A DNA stretch of 29,642 bases from Beroe ovata. Taxonomy: Eukaryota > Ctenophora > Nuda > Beroida > Beroidae. Below, piece after piece: positions 1-10,648 of this stretch. How positions within the stretch are numbered: position 1 is the first letter of the stretch; the number at the start of each line of letters is the position of its first letter. The notes beneath the pieces were generated by a model. It made no database searches, was not told the DNA's origin, and was given only the letters and a program-made list of their open reading frames with translations. The stretch covers positions 1 to 29,642 of the forward strand of contig CAMPET010000075.1 in assembly GCA_946803715.1 (NCBI GenBank). Direction: 5' to 3'. The translations under genes and the position numbers were made by a program.

Positions 1-258
1 TGTGTGTCATGGTCACTGTCAAGGGTATGTAGCTGCGAGGCTCCATGGTTTTTATGACCCTTAGGTTCATAGAGTGAAGTTGGGGTATGCAAGTGATTAG
101 GTCGAGGTGCTCCATGTACTAGTAGACATAAATTATCCTAAAGCAGTATGCTTGTGAGGTTTACCTTTTTTGGATAATTTCTGTTATAGCAAATATTCAC
201 ACAATCAGTGATCAATTTGTTTGGTGTTACAGCTAATACAGGCTTTTATTCAGGAACT
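1..258. other. Upstream flank of the pyruvate dehydrogenase kinase gene
   Basis: I see no coding homology here. The reading frame of the first kinase exon stays open back to about 208, and possible acceptors (for example ...gttacag near 231) lie upstream of the ATG at 259. An extra 5' exon carrying more of the mitochondrial presequence is therefore possible. No clear TATA box or other promoter element was recognised. Confidence 0.4.
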
Positions 259-1693
259 ATGATTTCAAACCTGAGATGTTTATCTACTTTATTAGATCAG
301 ACCTCAAGATACCACCCTTCTCCCATTACTGTTGCACAATTAACAGATTTTGGAAAGAAGAGAGATGAGTCACTTAGCTACTCTTTTCTCCATAAAGAGC
401 TGCCAATCAGAATATCTCATATGCTTAAAGAACTTCAGATGTTACCAGAACCTCTCCTCCAGCAAAGATCAGTCAAACTAGTAAAAGATATGTATTTGAA
501 AACTTTCAAAGATTTATCAGAATTTGAAGAAATCAATACTCAAGATCAGCAGACATTCAGCAGGTATTTATTCAGTAGTTTCTCGGGACCAAGATTCCAC
601 AAAGCTTATAAAAAAGAAGTAAAAGCTGATGAAATGAAATTGATCCTTTTACGGAAAATTATTTGTGACTATTTTCAGATTCACTAGAATACTCAGTGAA
701 GTAAAGAGACGTCATCAGACTGTTGTGGAAACAATGGCAGAGGTTTGTATTGAAGCTGTCTGCATGCCTATCTTTTTGTCTATTCGTCGGTCTGTTAGTC
801 TGTTGGTTTATCTGTCTGATTGAAGGGAGATGGCAATCTCAATATATGCTAACAAGTCACCATAAATCTCAGGGTATACTGTGTTTGAAGAAGGAATCAG
901 GGGACAGGTTTGATCCTTCTATCAACTACTTCCTGGACAGGTTCTACATGAGTAGGATTGCCATCAGAGTCCTCATGTCTAATCACTGTGAGTCCAAACT
1001 GGGGAATCGACTAAGTTTTCTCAGCTTTTTTTCTGTCGAACTACAGAGTACTGTCACAGTGCAAACCATAGCGTATTGTCATTATGAATTACAGGCAGCA
1101 AAATAATGGCTGAGTTGGTCGGTATTTTAACCCATTTTCCTCTCCCCTACACACAGTGGTGCTGTTTGGTCCTGAAGAGGAAACTCCAGGACACAGTGGT
1201 ATTGTTGACACGTGTCTGGATGTACATGATATTGTGGATGAGGCTGCCAGTAGTGCCCGGTTCCTGTGTAGTCACCACTATGGAGAATGCCCTGATATCC
1301 ACATCTCTACATTCAGTGAGTACTTACTACTACCAATTTTACTGATGGAAACTTTCACCTGACACTTAGCTTTTAACTGTCACCCTCACTGATTCTATTG
1401 CAGATGGCAGTGACAAAGAAGTTACTATGGCATACATCGCTTCTCATCTGCATCACATTGTGTTTGAACTCGTCAAGGTAAACCCCCGAAGTTCTGTACA
1501 CTCCCTCCCCATGACCAAGAAAATCTGGCCATTAGCCAACACAGCACTCTTTGCGGATATCCTCGAATTATACGTGTGATAAAATGTTTCCACATCAATG
1601 ATTCTCATAATATATTCAAATGTAATTAGCATCGTTAGACCGTTAGTTGGACAGTGAGTGTCATGTGACAGTGACACGTGGTTANCACACAGT

Positions 1694-1735
<42 letters not shown>

Positions 1736-4700
1736 TCACGCACACACGCGCGCGTACGAGTTGGCCATGTGCCAGCATTCCTGTTGTCTGAGTTTGTTTA
1801 CCAAGCTTGTGAACTTTGGAAACTCGGACATAGTAGAGAGAAGCATATTTTAGAGGGGGACCATGAACAATAGCGTAACAGATTGTGAATGGGGAGACAT
1901 CACGTAACAGATTTTTTGCGACACATGATTTCTTGACACCAATTTTCCTGACTTGATTCACTGTCTTAACACCAGTTTCCTTGACAGTACTATTCTTCAT
2001 GAAACAACTTTCACATACACCAGTTTCCTTTGACAGCCGTCAACACTCTCCCTCTTGACACCACTTTTCTTGACACTAGTTTGCCTGGCAGCACATTACC
2101 CCCAGACATCACTTTCATTGACACCAATTTCGTTGAGAGCATTTCTCCTCCTGACACAACTCTCACTGACACCAGTTTCCTTGACAGCAATTGTGCCCTG
2201 ACACCATTTTTGGACATCTGTTGCCTTTACAACACTTTTGCAGTTTTCTCTAGCGCTCATCCTACTGACACCACTTTTCTTGGCACCAGTTTCCTTGACA
2301 GCACCTTTTCCGGGGGGCCTCCGGTATTCAAGTAACAAAAAAGGTAGTAAAGAGTGAAGAACTGAAGAAAATGCGATGATCTGAAAAGTTAGATACTCAT
2401 TTGAATTGCAGAGTACATGGCTTTTATCTTTTTATTGTTCGTCGTAGCAATGGAATTGTAGTGGTTTTAGGGCAGTGCCCGATATGAGATATCCAAAGGT
2501 ACTGAAACAAAAGCAGAGTATCATCTTTAATCAGGAGCAGCCCCGAGAAGCCAGAGGTTAAGTTCTGTTCGATATGGTGAAATCCTTCAAAATTTTCCAT
2601 TCATTGCTTTGTTACACTGGAAATAAACGGGTCTTGGGGCACTGCCCTGATATAGAACGACATCATATTGCATGGAAAATAGTATTCCAGTATCACAGGT
2701 CGTTTTTATCAACGTGCCTGCTTTTGGTCCAGACACCACTTTTCTTGGCACCGGTTTCATTGAGAGCACGCCTTTTCCTCTTGACACAATTTCACTGACA
2801 CCAGTTCCCTTGACAGCACTTTTCCCGCCAGAGATCACTTTTCTTAACACCAATTCCCTTGGAAGCGCTTTTCCAACGCCAGTTTCCTTGACAGCACTTT
2901 CGCCCTGACACCACTTTTCTTAACACCAGTTTCCTTAACAGCAATTCTTCTCTTGACGCCACTTTTCTTGACACCAGTTTCCCTGACAGCACTTTCGCCC
3001 TGACACCACATNAGCGCTTTTCCAACGCCAGTTTCCTTGACAGCACTTTCGCCCTGACACCACTTTTCTTGACACCAGTTTCCCAAACAGCACTTCATCC
3101 CTTGACACCGCTTTTCTTGACACAAGTTCCGCTGACAGCACTTTTCCTCCTGATACAACTTTCACTGACACCAGTTTCCTTGACAGCACTTTCCCCCATA
3201 ATACCACTTTTATTGACACCAGATGCTCTGACAGCACTTATACTCCTGACAGCACTTTTCTCCCTGACACCATTTCCTTGGCACCAGTTTCCTTGACAGC
3301 ACTCCTGAAGAATGTCTCGGTATCAGTCAGAGGATTCCGAAGCGAATCTTATCGCGATTCCGAAGTACCATTTTCTGATATCTCGTTTGACCTCATTCCA
3401 GACGGGATGAAAAGAGATGTCAGCTTTTACTACATCATTTTTCGATCATTTTCAGAATATCAGAATATATTGCTGTGTGGGTATGTTTATAATTACATTT
3501 TTCAGGATGTTTCCAAACCTATTTACACTTGCTTTCAAATAGATGATCAACGATAGTGATGACGTAATATGTAACCGATCACTTGATGTGCCATTATCCC
3601 CGCGCGAACTCCGCACTGTTATTTAACAGGATGTAGGAGTTTAGTGCGCGCACTGTGGCGGGTAGCGCGCGCGCGTTGGCCAGTCGACTGCCAGTGCGAC
3701 TGCATTACTTCCAATGCAAACTTTTAAAACCTATACATAGGAAAATAAGCACGCCCGAATAATCAGGCAATCATACCTGGCTGCTGAGATAAAGTTGAGG
3801 TAACGCAACGTAATTCTTGTTAAAACCTTTTCACTAACTGTGGTCACCGACAGAATTGTAGACGATTTTTAACTTTATCTAGAACGAGAAGGAGCTCGAT
3901 CCCGCTCTACAAGGTGGAATATATGACATTATGACTTTGAGTTACTAAAGCACTCTCTCTTTGTCAGAACGCGTTACGGGCTTCGGTAGAGAACCCTAGG
4001 GATGGGAAGATACAGCCAGTTAGTATAATGATAGTGGAGGGAGAAAAGGATATCAGTATCAAAGTGTCTGATCAGGGAGGTGGCATACCAATGCGACTAC
4101 ATGATCACCTCTTCGCTTATCACTACTCCACTGCTCCGGAGGTATGATACAGCTGCACTGTAGATGTAGTAATTCACCACGTGATTCCTCTCTTGCCTCT
4201 TTCACTCTCACTGCCCTGCTCTCTTTTACTCAATCCCACTCGCCCACTCCCTAGCTCTCTCACCCTCACACTCACTCTCTCATTCTAACACTCACTCTGA
4301 CTTCAGCCGGAGAAGGATTCTCGTATCCCTCCCCTCGCTGGGTTTGGGTATGGACTCCCACTATCACGACTCTATGCTCGCTATTTGAACGGTAACATCA
4401 GACTGCTCAGCATTGACGGATATGGGACTGATGCTGTCATCTATCTTCACGTGAGTATTGCGCCCGGGTTGTTTATATTGTTACCTACGGTCTATACACC
4501 TCATACGCAAAATTCTCCTCATTATGGAATCGTTGTGTACTTAACCCTGGTATTATTTGAAATGTGCGGACAGAAAGGTATGAAATTCAATGTCAACGAA
4601 CATCTGGTCTTTGACCACTCCTCTCCCTTTACTGCTACGATCATCTGAGCCCCCTCTCGTGTTTTAACTCTCTCCCGATATTTCAGAACATATCTGAGAA

Positions 4701-4815
4701 CGCTGGCGAAGTTTTACCCCTTTTTAACAAAACGAGTCGGGCCAAGTACCAGATAGGAACCATGGTACAGGACTGGAATGTGGCTGGGTCTAGCTCACGA
4801 CCGATTTGGTCATAG
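259..4815 (+). CDS. PDK: Mitochondrial pyruvate dehydrogenase kinase (PDK family), 8 exons
   Basis: Predicted exons are 259-563, 679-742, 873-987, 1157-1315, 1404-1477, 3968-4141, 4307-4450 and 4687-4815. They join in frame to 387 residues (animal PDKs are about 400-435). PDKs sit in the mitochondrial matrix and phosphorylate the E1-alpha subunit of pyruvate dehydrogenase, shutting it off. The all-helical N-terminal domain includes the [15 protein letters not shown] block (exon 3) and the conserved His in [12 protein letters not shown] (about residue 114). The GHKL ATPase domain follows: N-box FELVKNALRA (about 235-244), G1 box SDQGGGIP (about 273) and G2 box [15 protein letters not shown] (about 309). 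The C-terminal Asp-Trp dimer motif (QDW, about 374) is present. GFGYGLP and YLNG are closer to PDK than to the branched-chain ketoacid dehydrogenase kinase. The start at 259 gives a short presequence and is the least certain point. Intron 5 (2.5 kb) is swollen by repeats. Confidence 0.93.
1694..1733. repeat. CA dinucleotide microsatellite
   Basis: About 20 CA units, next to a single N at 1685 that marks an assembly uncertainty. It lies in PDK intron 5 and has no coding value. Confidence 0.95.
1930..3310. repeat. Degenerate minisatellite of about 16-bp units with 47-bp higher-order period
   Basis: Units resembling TTGACACCAGTTTCCT, TTGACACCACTTTTCT and TTGACAGCACTTTCCC recur many times. The three variants often follow one another, giving a longer period of about 47 bases, clearest at 2720-3300. 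A non-repeat island lies at about 2340-2690. An N at 3012 falls between two near-identical stretches (about 2870-2930 and 3014-3080), so the true copy number is unknown. Because the unit has few stops, several frames stay open and make spurious repetitive peptides. Confidence 0.85.
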
Positions 4816-5567
4816 CACCCTTCCTGTAGATAGGTGACAGAGATTGTATTGACTATTATAGCTGTTTGTGTGCTGAGGACTATGTGCTGAGGACTATGTA
4901 GAGGTTTGAATAACCAGTGTTTATTAATTGTTAAGTTCGAGAAGAAGGCTAGGGAAATAAACATATGAGATTGTTAATGGACTCCATTAAAACCATTAAA
5001 ACAAGATTAAATATACAACGTATTATTAAATACACAACAATATGGGACTCCAGAGATAAAGTATTATATTACTCGTTTTTTATGTTTTTAGGTGTAAATT
5101 TTATTGTAATTTTGTAGGTGTATTTATGCCAATGCACGATATATTTTGTAGTAATCAGCAACAGCAACCTATAATAAGTAACACTAGTTATGTTGCTCAT
5201 TGCTCACAGCTGTAGTAGTAGCGTCGTGTCATAATTGAAGCGACCAGGATAAAGCTTTCATTGTTTATGATGTAGGTTTAAAAATATAGACTAAAAATAC
5301 ATTTAGCATGTTTAGTTCACATAGTGACACATTTCTATGCCAGGGCTAGGATATCATCAACAAAACAACGGAGACTTTATACATGTGATTTGTATGATGC
5401 TGAATGATTTTGTAATAAACTGATATTTTAACAAGATATTTTATGTTTTGATCTTGATATTTTACCTTATTATCTCTCACTCCCATTTCCAATCATCACT
5501 GACAGGTGAATACACTAAAGTAACCATGGTTACGTCATTGTGTAATTGACATTGTATCCAGAGAAGC
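4816..5567. other. PDK 3'UTR and PDK-TAF6 intergenic region
   Basis: This 750-base AT-rich stretch has no recognisable gene. It holds the PDK poly(A) candidate at 4956 and a second AATAAA at 5414-5419. The TAF6 start is only about 150 bases beyond the second site, so the TAF6 promoter must be compact and probably overlaps this interval. No TATA box was recognised. Confidence 0.6.
4956..4961 (+). promoter_or_regulatory. Candidate poly(A) signal of PDK
   Basis: AATAAA lies about 140 bases after the PDK stop codon, a normal 3'UTR distance. Confidence 0.55.
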
Positions 5568-8500
5568 ATGGTTGAGCACACTGAGAGTGATACAGAGCTT
5601 AGTAGTGACAGTATCAAAGCAATAGCCGAGAGTGTCGGAATCAAGGACTTGAATAGTGAATGTTGTGCGTACCTCGCAAAACAAGCTCTGCTACAGGTGC
5701 CTTTCTCTCTGCAAAGTTATTTCCTCAATTACTGCAATTACCCCTCATTAACCCATTTCTCATTAACAGACGAGGACACTGCTGAGAGATGCGCTGAAGT
5801 ACAGACTCATGACTCATTCTCCTGAGTTGAGTACAAGCCACGTCGAGAGGGCTAACAAGCGACCTGTCCCTATATACCCTTCCATCACTACAAAACCAAG
5901 GAGGTACCTGACACCACTGACACCACCACTTCACATGCTTTGAGTGGTGTCAACAGTCAATGTCGATATATCTCATACAGTGTCGGTATGGTGACTGTAT
6001 AACTTATTGTACAAAGTTGACACCACCAGTGTACAAAGTTGACACCACCCGTGTGCAAAGTTGACACCACCAGTGTGCAAAGTTGACACCACCCGTGTGC
6101 ACTGTTGACACCACCTGTTGTCAGGTACTGCATGACAACATCACGAGGAAGAGAGATATACGGTGCTATCGACGAGGAAATTGATTTGGAAACAATCATA
6201 TCCGCCCTCCCGCCTAAGGTAACACCTCATTGCACTCGTTTGTCACGTGATCAGCCAAAGTGTAGTTTCTGGATGATAACAGTTACTCTGAAGGGGGGAT
6301 ATGGGCCGAGCTTTCATTATGGAATACGCAGTATATTAGTATGATTTGTTTTCCGTGCAATTTAGATTCCGTCCGGGGTAATCCTACAAATAGTTGCAAA
6401 CAGTCTCTCAGAGGTGTCATAGCCATTAGCCGTGTGATCGCAGGTACCGCCTGATGTCCAAGTAAAGGTTCACTGGCTGACAATCGAGGGCTCCAATCCG
6501 ACCACACCTGAAAATGCCCCTATGGAAGATGACAAAATCATACTAGGTTAGAACAAGATAACCTGTCATCGTGACACGTTTCCTTGACAACATGTTGTTG
6601 CTATAGCAACATGCCAATGTTAGCAACATGTACAGTTGCTATAGCTACTAATGTTGTTTCAGATGCACCGTCCGTGAATATAGAGAATGTTGAGAGTGTA
6701 AACTCGGTGGGAGCACATGAGATATCGAGAGAGCAGCAGCTCTACTTTAAGTGAGTTGTTTACACACTGACACATTGACACATTGAGTATTGACAATAAC
6801 ATATTGACACATTAAGTATTGACTCATCAAGACACTGACACATTCAATGGCCTGTTTATCGTAACGCTGCAGCTGGTTGTGAAAATGCGTGACTTCCTAT
6901 GAAATGCCGAGGTTTGGGCCGAATGTGTGAGAAACCCGATACTCTCGATAACACACATGACTCTCCTATTCCCTAATTTATAACTCACAAAGAGCGACTT
7001 CCTCCAAATCCACGCGACTCTCCCTGTTCGCCCATTCCCCCTGTATAGAATCCAGTATACAGTCCTTAGTGCCCGCTTGGCACCAAGCCCGAAGGTGAAC
7101 ATTTGAAGCAATACAAACCCAAAAGAACTTCCGCTGTTACTAACTCCCTATAGTTCCCATACCTGCTACTCTCTCCCTCAACAATATCCACTGATCCGGC
7201 TCTCAGGGAGGTTACCACGAAGTGCATTTCCTCCGAGAAGCACGTCCGTGAGGAGGCAGTCTCGAGTTTGTCCAGCGATCCTGGTCTGGCTGCCGTGCTG
7301 CCGCGAGTCACTGTCTTCATTATAGAGGGTATACGAGTCGGATTGGGTGACAGCAAGATGTACTACGTCCAGGTAATGGATGTCCTCAGGGAGACGAGAT
7401 GTAATAATGAGGTGTAATGATGAGATGTAATAATGAGGTGTAATGAGGTTTTGTTTCCACAGTTCATGTTGGAGATGATCGATAATCTGCTACAGAATAA
7501 ATCAATCAGACTGGAGAAGTTCCTGCATGATCTCATTCCTGCAGTACTGAGTTGCATGGTGTGTCATCAGATATGTGGTTAGTTTTACTGCACCCCCTAT
7601 AGGGGTTCACTAACAGAGTTACAGTGTGCTGTCTAGGAACTGTCACATCATCCGCCGTATCCTATTCATATTGACACGTTCTAGTGTCTCACCCTGTCGG
7701 AAGCTGTATCCTCTATTCTCCCTTTAGTTCGCACAGTGTTCATTAGCACACTGACCACTGTTTGATTGTTATAGCACACTAACTAAGTCCACTATCACAC
7801 TGTATCCACTTACACACCATGCCCACATTCACTAACACACAATGTCCACATTCACTAACACACAGTGTCCGCATTGACTAACACGCCATGCCCACCTTCA
7901 CTATAGTGTCCGCACTCTACATACACTATAGTGTCCGCACTCTACATACACTATAGATTCCGCACTTCGCATTCACTAACACACAATGTCCACATACACT
8001 TTAGTGTCCATTCCACTAGTACACAGTGTCCACATTCACTACAGTGTCCACATTCACTGTTAGTAGTGTCCACAGTCACTATAGTGTCCACATTCACTAT
8101 AGTGTGCACATTCACTATAGTGTGCACATTCACTATTCTAGTGTCCACTATTCTCTCTCTCTCTTAGCTCGGCCCCTGGAGGAGGACCACTGGACACTGC
8201 GACTAACCGCTGCTCGGATCCTCGCTGCGTTAGTTAAGTCACACACACTCGGTACTAACCAGCTCAATAGTCGTGTAGTGAAGATGCTCCACCACGCCCT
8301 CGAGCGCCACAGCTCCAGTCTTGTCTCCTCATTCGGGGTACTAGGTTCGTACTAGGTTCGGGGTACTAGGTTCGTACAACCTACAAGATGGGAATGTGTT
8401 TCTCTCTCTCTGGAATGAAATGTAGTCTGGAATTACACATGAAATACACATGGTAATTAAGATGCTCAGGTGGGTTATGTGAGCTAGGACCTCTCACCAT

Positions 8501-9239
8501 ATCGACTATCCTCTTACCAGACCTCAGAAACATATACAGGTATCATTGCCCCTGTTAACAATGTCCGGTGTGTAACATTTCCCCCCCCCCTCTACCCTAA
8601 TATTAGCCTCAACCCTAACATAACCCACTCTACCATAACATTGGATACCCCCTATGGCCTATTCCCTAACATCCCCCCCCCTTCTACCCTAACATTACCC
8701 CCGGACCCCCCTTTTATACCCCAACTTAACTGATTACCCCTCTATGGCTACCCTAACATAACCTCCCTCATTGATAGGCGGGTAGAGTTGAAGTGTGCCA
8801 CATCGCAGGATCCCATTGACAGACACGCCAAGGAGAGGATTCGGGACCTCCTTATTCGGAAATGTGCCCATGTAGCGCAGGAGTACATACCAGAGCTTCT
8901 CAGGTAATCAGGTGCCTTCTATTCTCCTAGAAGTGGTTTCAAATTATAGCTCAAATAGCATAATGCAGCCTCGGATACAGTAGGTAGTTATACCAAGATA
9001 AAAAACAATATTAGCATACTGTGATGCTAAAAAACTAGAACAGTAAATGAGCTGTCATTTATAATAGATGAAAGACAATAATGAATTAACTCAATAGAAA
9101 ACTAATTAATAAAGAGTAGAATTCCAATGTATAACATGTGGTATTTCTTTGTTTAACCCCTAGTGTGGACGATTACGAGCATAAATTCGGAGATATTGGG
9201 AGGGAAATGTTCTTCAAGATCATGCGACAAGCTTCATAG
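5568..9239 (+). CDS. TAF6: TAF6, transcription initiation factor TFIID subunit 6, 11 exons
   Basis: Predicted exons are 5568-5696, 5770-5903, 6125-6218, 6444-6546, 6663-6750, 7207-7372, 7463-7577, 8168-8344, 8470-8539, 8778-8903 and 9164-9239. All phases match, giving 425 residues. TAF6 pairs with TAF9 through a histone fold inside TFIID (and in SAGA in some lineages) and helps recruit RNA polymerase II. Visible: a histone fold (about 10-90, IKAIAESVGIKDLNSE, then LRDALKYRL); the linker HWLTIEGSNPTTPENAP (about 129), a TAF6 hallmark; EISREQQLYFK; then HEAT-repeat blocks including FLHDLIPAVLSCM, EEDHWTLRLTAARIL, GLCELGPLTISTILLPDL and ERIRDLLIRKCAHV. The HWL-IEG-PEN motif favours TAF6 over TAF6L. 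The protein stops just after the HEAT domain and lacks the long low-complexity tail of vertebrate TAF6 (over 600 residues). Confidence 0.9.
6008..6117. repeat. 22-bp minisatellite, 5 copies, at the 3' end of TAF6 intron 2
   Basis: Units of the type TGTGCAAAGTTGACACCACC repeat at 6008, 6030, 6052, 6074 and 6096. The array ends about 7 bases before the acceptor tgttgtcag (6124), so the region that normally holds branch point and pyrimidine tract is made mostly of the repeat. Confidence 0.9.
7740..8155. repeat. Minisatellite in TAF6 intron 7 (about 23-bp GTGTCCACATTCACTA units)
   Basis: Degenerate units around GTGTCCACATTCACTAACACAC and a variant ending in CACTATA fill most of the 590-base intron between TAF6 exons 7 and 8. 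CACTATAGTG palindromes recur. Open frames here are repeat translation only. Confidence 0.85.
8335..8378 (+). repeat. Short tandem duplication over the TAF6 exon 8 donor
   Basis: TACTAGGTTCG occurs three times here, each copy with a possible GT donor. Only the first (exon end at 8344) joins in frame to the next HEAT helix (GLCELG). Using a later copy would keep an in-frame TAG. Confidence 0.8.
8545..8770. other. TAF6 intron 9 with poly-C and CCCTAACAT-like repeats
   Basis: Runs of C (8581-8590, 8671-8678) and degenerate repeats of CTACCCTAACATTA type. It is not a telomere array because spacing and unit are irregular. No coding signal. Confidence 0.7.
8936..9239 (+). repeat. Left copy of a duplicated block holding TAF6 terminal intron and last exon
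   Basis: The stretch from GTTTCAAATTATAGC through the final TAF6 exon recurs at 9708-10011, offset by 772 bases. I see no base difference across about 300 bases, intron included. Beyond the stop codon the copies remain alike but pick up scattered differences. Confidence 0.9.
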
Positions 9240-9269
9240 TGAGTTACCAGCTGAGTCATCAGGTGATAC

Positions 9270-9600
9270 CAGGCACTAAAGTGTAACCAAACAACAAAGA
9301 GTAACCAGGGTACAGTGTGTAACCAGGATACAGGGTTTAACCAGGATACAGGGTGTTACAAGGACACAGGGTGTAACCAGGATACAGGGTGTAACCAGGA
9401 TACAGGGTGTTACCAAGGATACAGGTTGTAGGATTTCACCCTACCCTTGCTGGCGGGATTTTTTCCCTGGCAAGGATTGAAAATCGCGCGCACCGACGGT
9501 AGGGTAAAATCCTACAAGGATACAGGGTGTAACCAGGATAAATAGTGTAACCAGGATACAGGGTGAACCAGGATACAGGGTGTTACCAGGATACAGACTG
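9270..9600. repeat. 18-bp minisatellite (GTGTAACCAGGATACAGG)
   Basis: About a dozen units follow TAF6. The array is interrupted at 9426-9517 by an inverted-repeat transposable element. A related array at about 10070-10195 follows the second TAF6 tail copy. Confidence 0.9.
9426..9517. mobile_element. MITE copy 1, 92 bp, inserted in the minisatellite
   Basis: Terminal inverted repeats begin TTGTAGGATTTCACCCTACC and end with the complement (TAGGGTAAAATCCTACAA). The interior carries GCTGGCGGGATTTT and CGCGCACCGACGG. GGATACAGG flanks both sides; this fits a 9-bp target duplication, although the surrounding tandem repeat could supply the same match. No coding capacity, so it is non-autonomous. Confidence 0.85.
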
Positions 9601-9707
9601 TGTGTGTACTGTGTATGCCTGTGTGTGTTTGTGTGTGTGCCCTTGTGTGGTTGTCTGTGTGCCCTTGTATGTGTGCCCTTGTGTGTGTGTGTGTGTGTGT
9701 GTGTGTN
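9601..9707. repeat. GT-rich microsatellite ending in an assembly gap
   Basis: Variants of TGTGTGCCCTTGTGTG run into a pure GT tract that ends at an N (9707). The same sequence type recurs at about 10195-10339, also ending in an N. Confidence 0.9.
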
Positions 9708-10011
9708 GTTTCAAATTATAGCTCAAATAGCATAATGCAGCCTCGGATACAGTAGGTAGTTATACCAAGATAAAAAACAATATTAGCATACTGTGATGCT
9801 AAAAAACTAGAACAGTAAATGAGCTGTCATTTATAATAGATGAAAGACAATAATGAATTAACTCAATAGAAAACTAATTAATAAAGAGTAGAATTCCAAT
9901 GTATAACATGTGGTATTTCTTTGTTTAACCCCTAGTGTGGACGATTACGAGCATAAATTCGGAGATATTGGGAGGGAAATGTTCTTCAAGATCATGCGAC
10001 AAGCTTCATAG
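9708..10011 (+). pseudogene. Duplicate of the TAF6 last exon (second copy)
   Basis: This copy contains the acceptor CCCCTAG and the whole terminal exon (9936-10011, FGDIGREMFFKIMRQAS then stop). It follows an N (9707) at the end of a GT microsatellite and is followed by the same GTAACCAGGATACAGG minisatellite and GTGTGTACTGTGTATG stretch as the first copy. It could serve as an alternative last exon encoding the same peptide. It is more likely a haplotype or assembly duplication joined at the microsatellite. Confidence 0.7.
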
Positions 10012-10069
10012 TGAGTTATCAGCTGAGTTATCGGGTGATACCAGGCAGTAAATTGTAACCAAACAACAA

Positions 10070-10339
10070 AGAGTAACCAGGATACAGGGTGTAACCAGGA
10101 TACAAGGTGTATCCAGGATAAAGAGTGTAACCAGGATACAGGGAGTTACCAGGGTACAGGGTGTAACCAGGATACAGTGTGTAACCAGGATACAGACTGT
10201 GTGTGTACTGTGTATGCCTGTGTGTGTTTGTGTCTGTGTTTGTCTGTGTGCCCTTGTGTGGTTGTCTGTGTGCCCTTGTGTGTGTGCTGAGTGTGAGCGT
10301 GCATGTATGTATATATATATATATGTGTGTGTGTGTGTN
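10070..10339. repeat. Second copy of the GTAACCAGGATACAGG minisatellite and GT/AT microsatellite
   Basis: This matches the tail of the first TAF6 block, with different unit counts and a short ATATAT run before the terminal GT tract and N (10339). The differences are of the size expected between alleles. Confidence 0.85.
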
Positions 10340-10622
10340 TCGTAGAAAGGAGACGCGCAGCGCGCGCGGAGTATTTGGGTCACGCAGCGCGGGAACACAA
10401 TGTCTTAAAGTTAAAATTAGAATTAACATCCAAATTTCCACTCCGAACCCTCCTACGTAAGAAATAGCTATTCATGTTAAAAATTAATTATGTTAATTAA
10501 TTATGTTAAAGATTAATTTTTTAGAAATTATTGAAACATTTTTCAGGATCTGCGACGTCATTGAAGCTGGATGACGGTTGAAGAAGTTTACTGATCACTG
10601 AAGTTTACTGATCACTGAAGCT

Positions 10623-10648
10623 TCGGCACACTTCTAGAAGTGTGCCGA
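10623..10648. promoter_or_regulatory. 26-bp perfect palindrome with heat-shock-element-like centre
   Basis: TCGGCACACTTCT is followed directly by its own complement, with no spacer. The centre CTTCTAGAAG matches the inverted TTCnnGAA pair of heat shock factor sites. Only this one pair is present, whereas functional sites usually have three or more. It could equally be a cruciform or a decayed foldback element. Confidence 0.5.

Larger units (their letters stand above)
1478..3967 (+). other. PDK intron 5, repeat-filled
   Basis: The donor gtaaac (1478) and acceptor ttgtcag (3967) flank an in-frame exon junction inside the PDK N-box. The intron holds a CA microsatellite, a long minisatellite (about 1930-3310) and two single-N gaps. 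From 3310 to 3967 it is ordinary AT-leaning sequence with a short CG-rich patch near 3600-3690 (alternating cgcg). Open frames here come from the repeats and are not genes. Confidence 0.85.

Noticed and set aside
1453-2000. Open frames over the CA microsatellite
   Set aside because: They translate the dinucleotide repeat (runs of VCVC or HTHT) and cross an N; no gene.
2011-3296. Many overlapping open frames on both strands with repetitive peptides ([20 protein letters not shown])
   Set aside because: They come from the low-stop minisatellite in PDK intron 5.
7931-8160. Open frames with SVHIHYSVH-type repeats
   Set aside because: Translation of the TAF6 intron 7 minisatellite; only the end of this frame (from 8168) is a real exon.
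8581-8760. Telomere-like CCCTAA repeats
   Set aside because: Irregular spacing and mixed units (CTACCCTAACATTA); not an interstitial telomere array.
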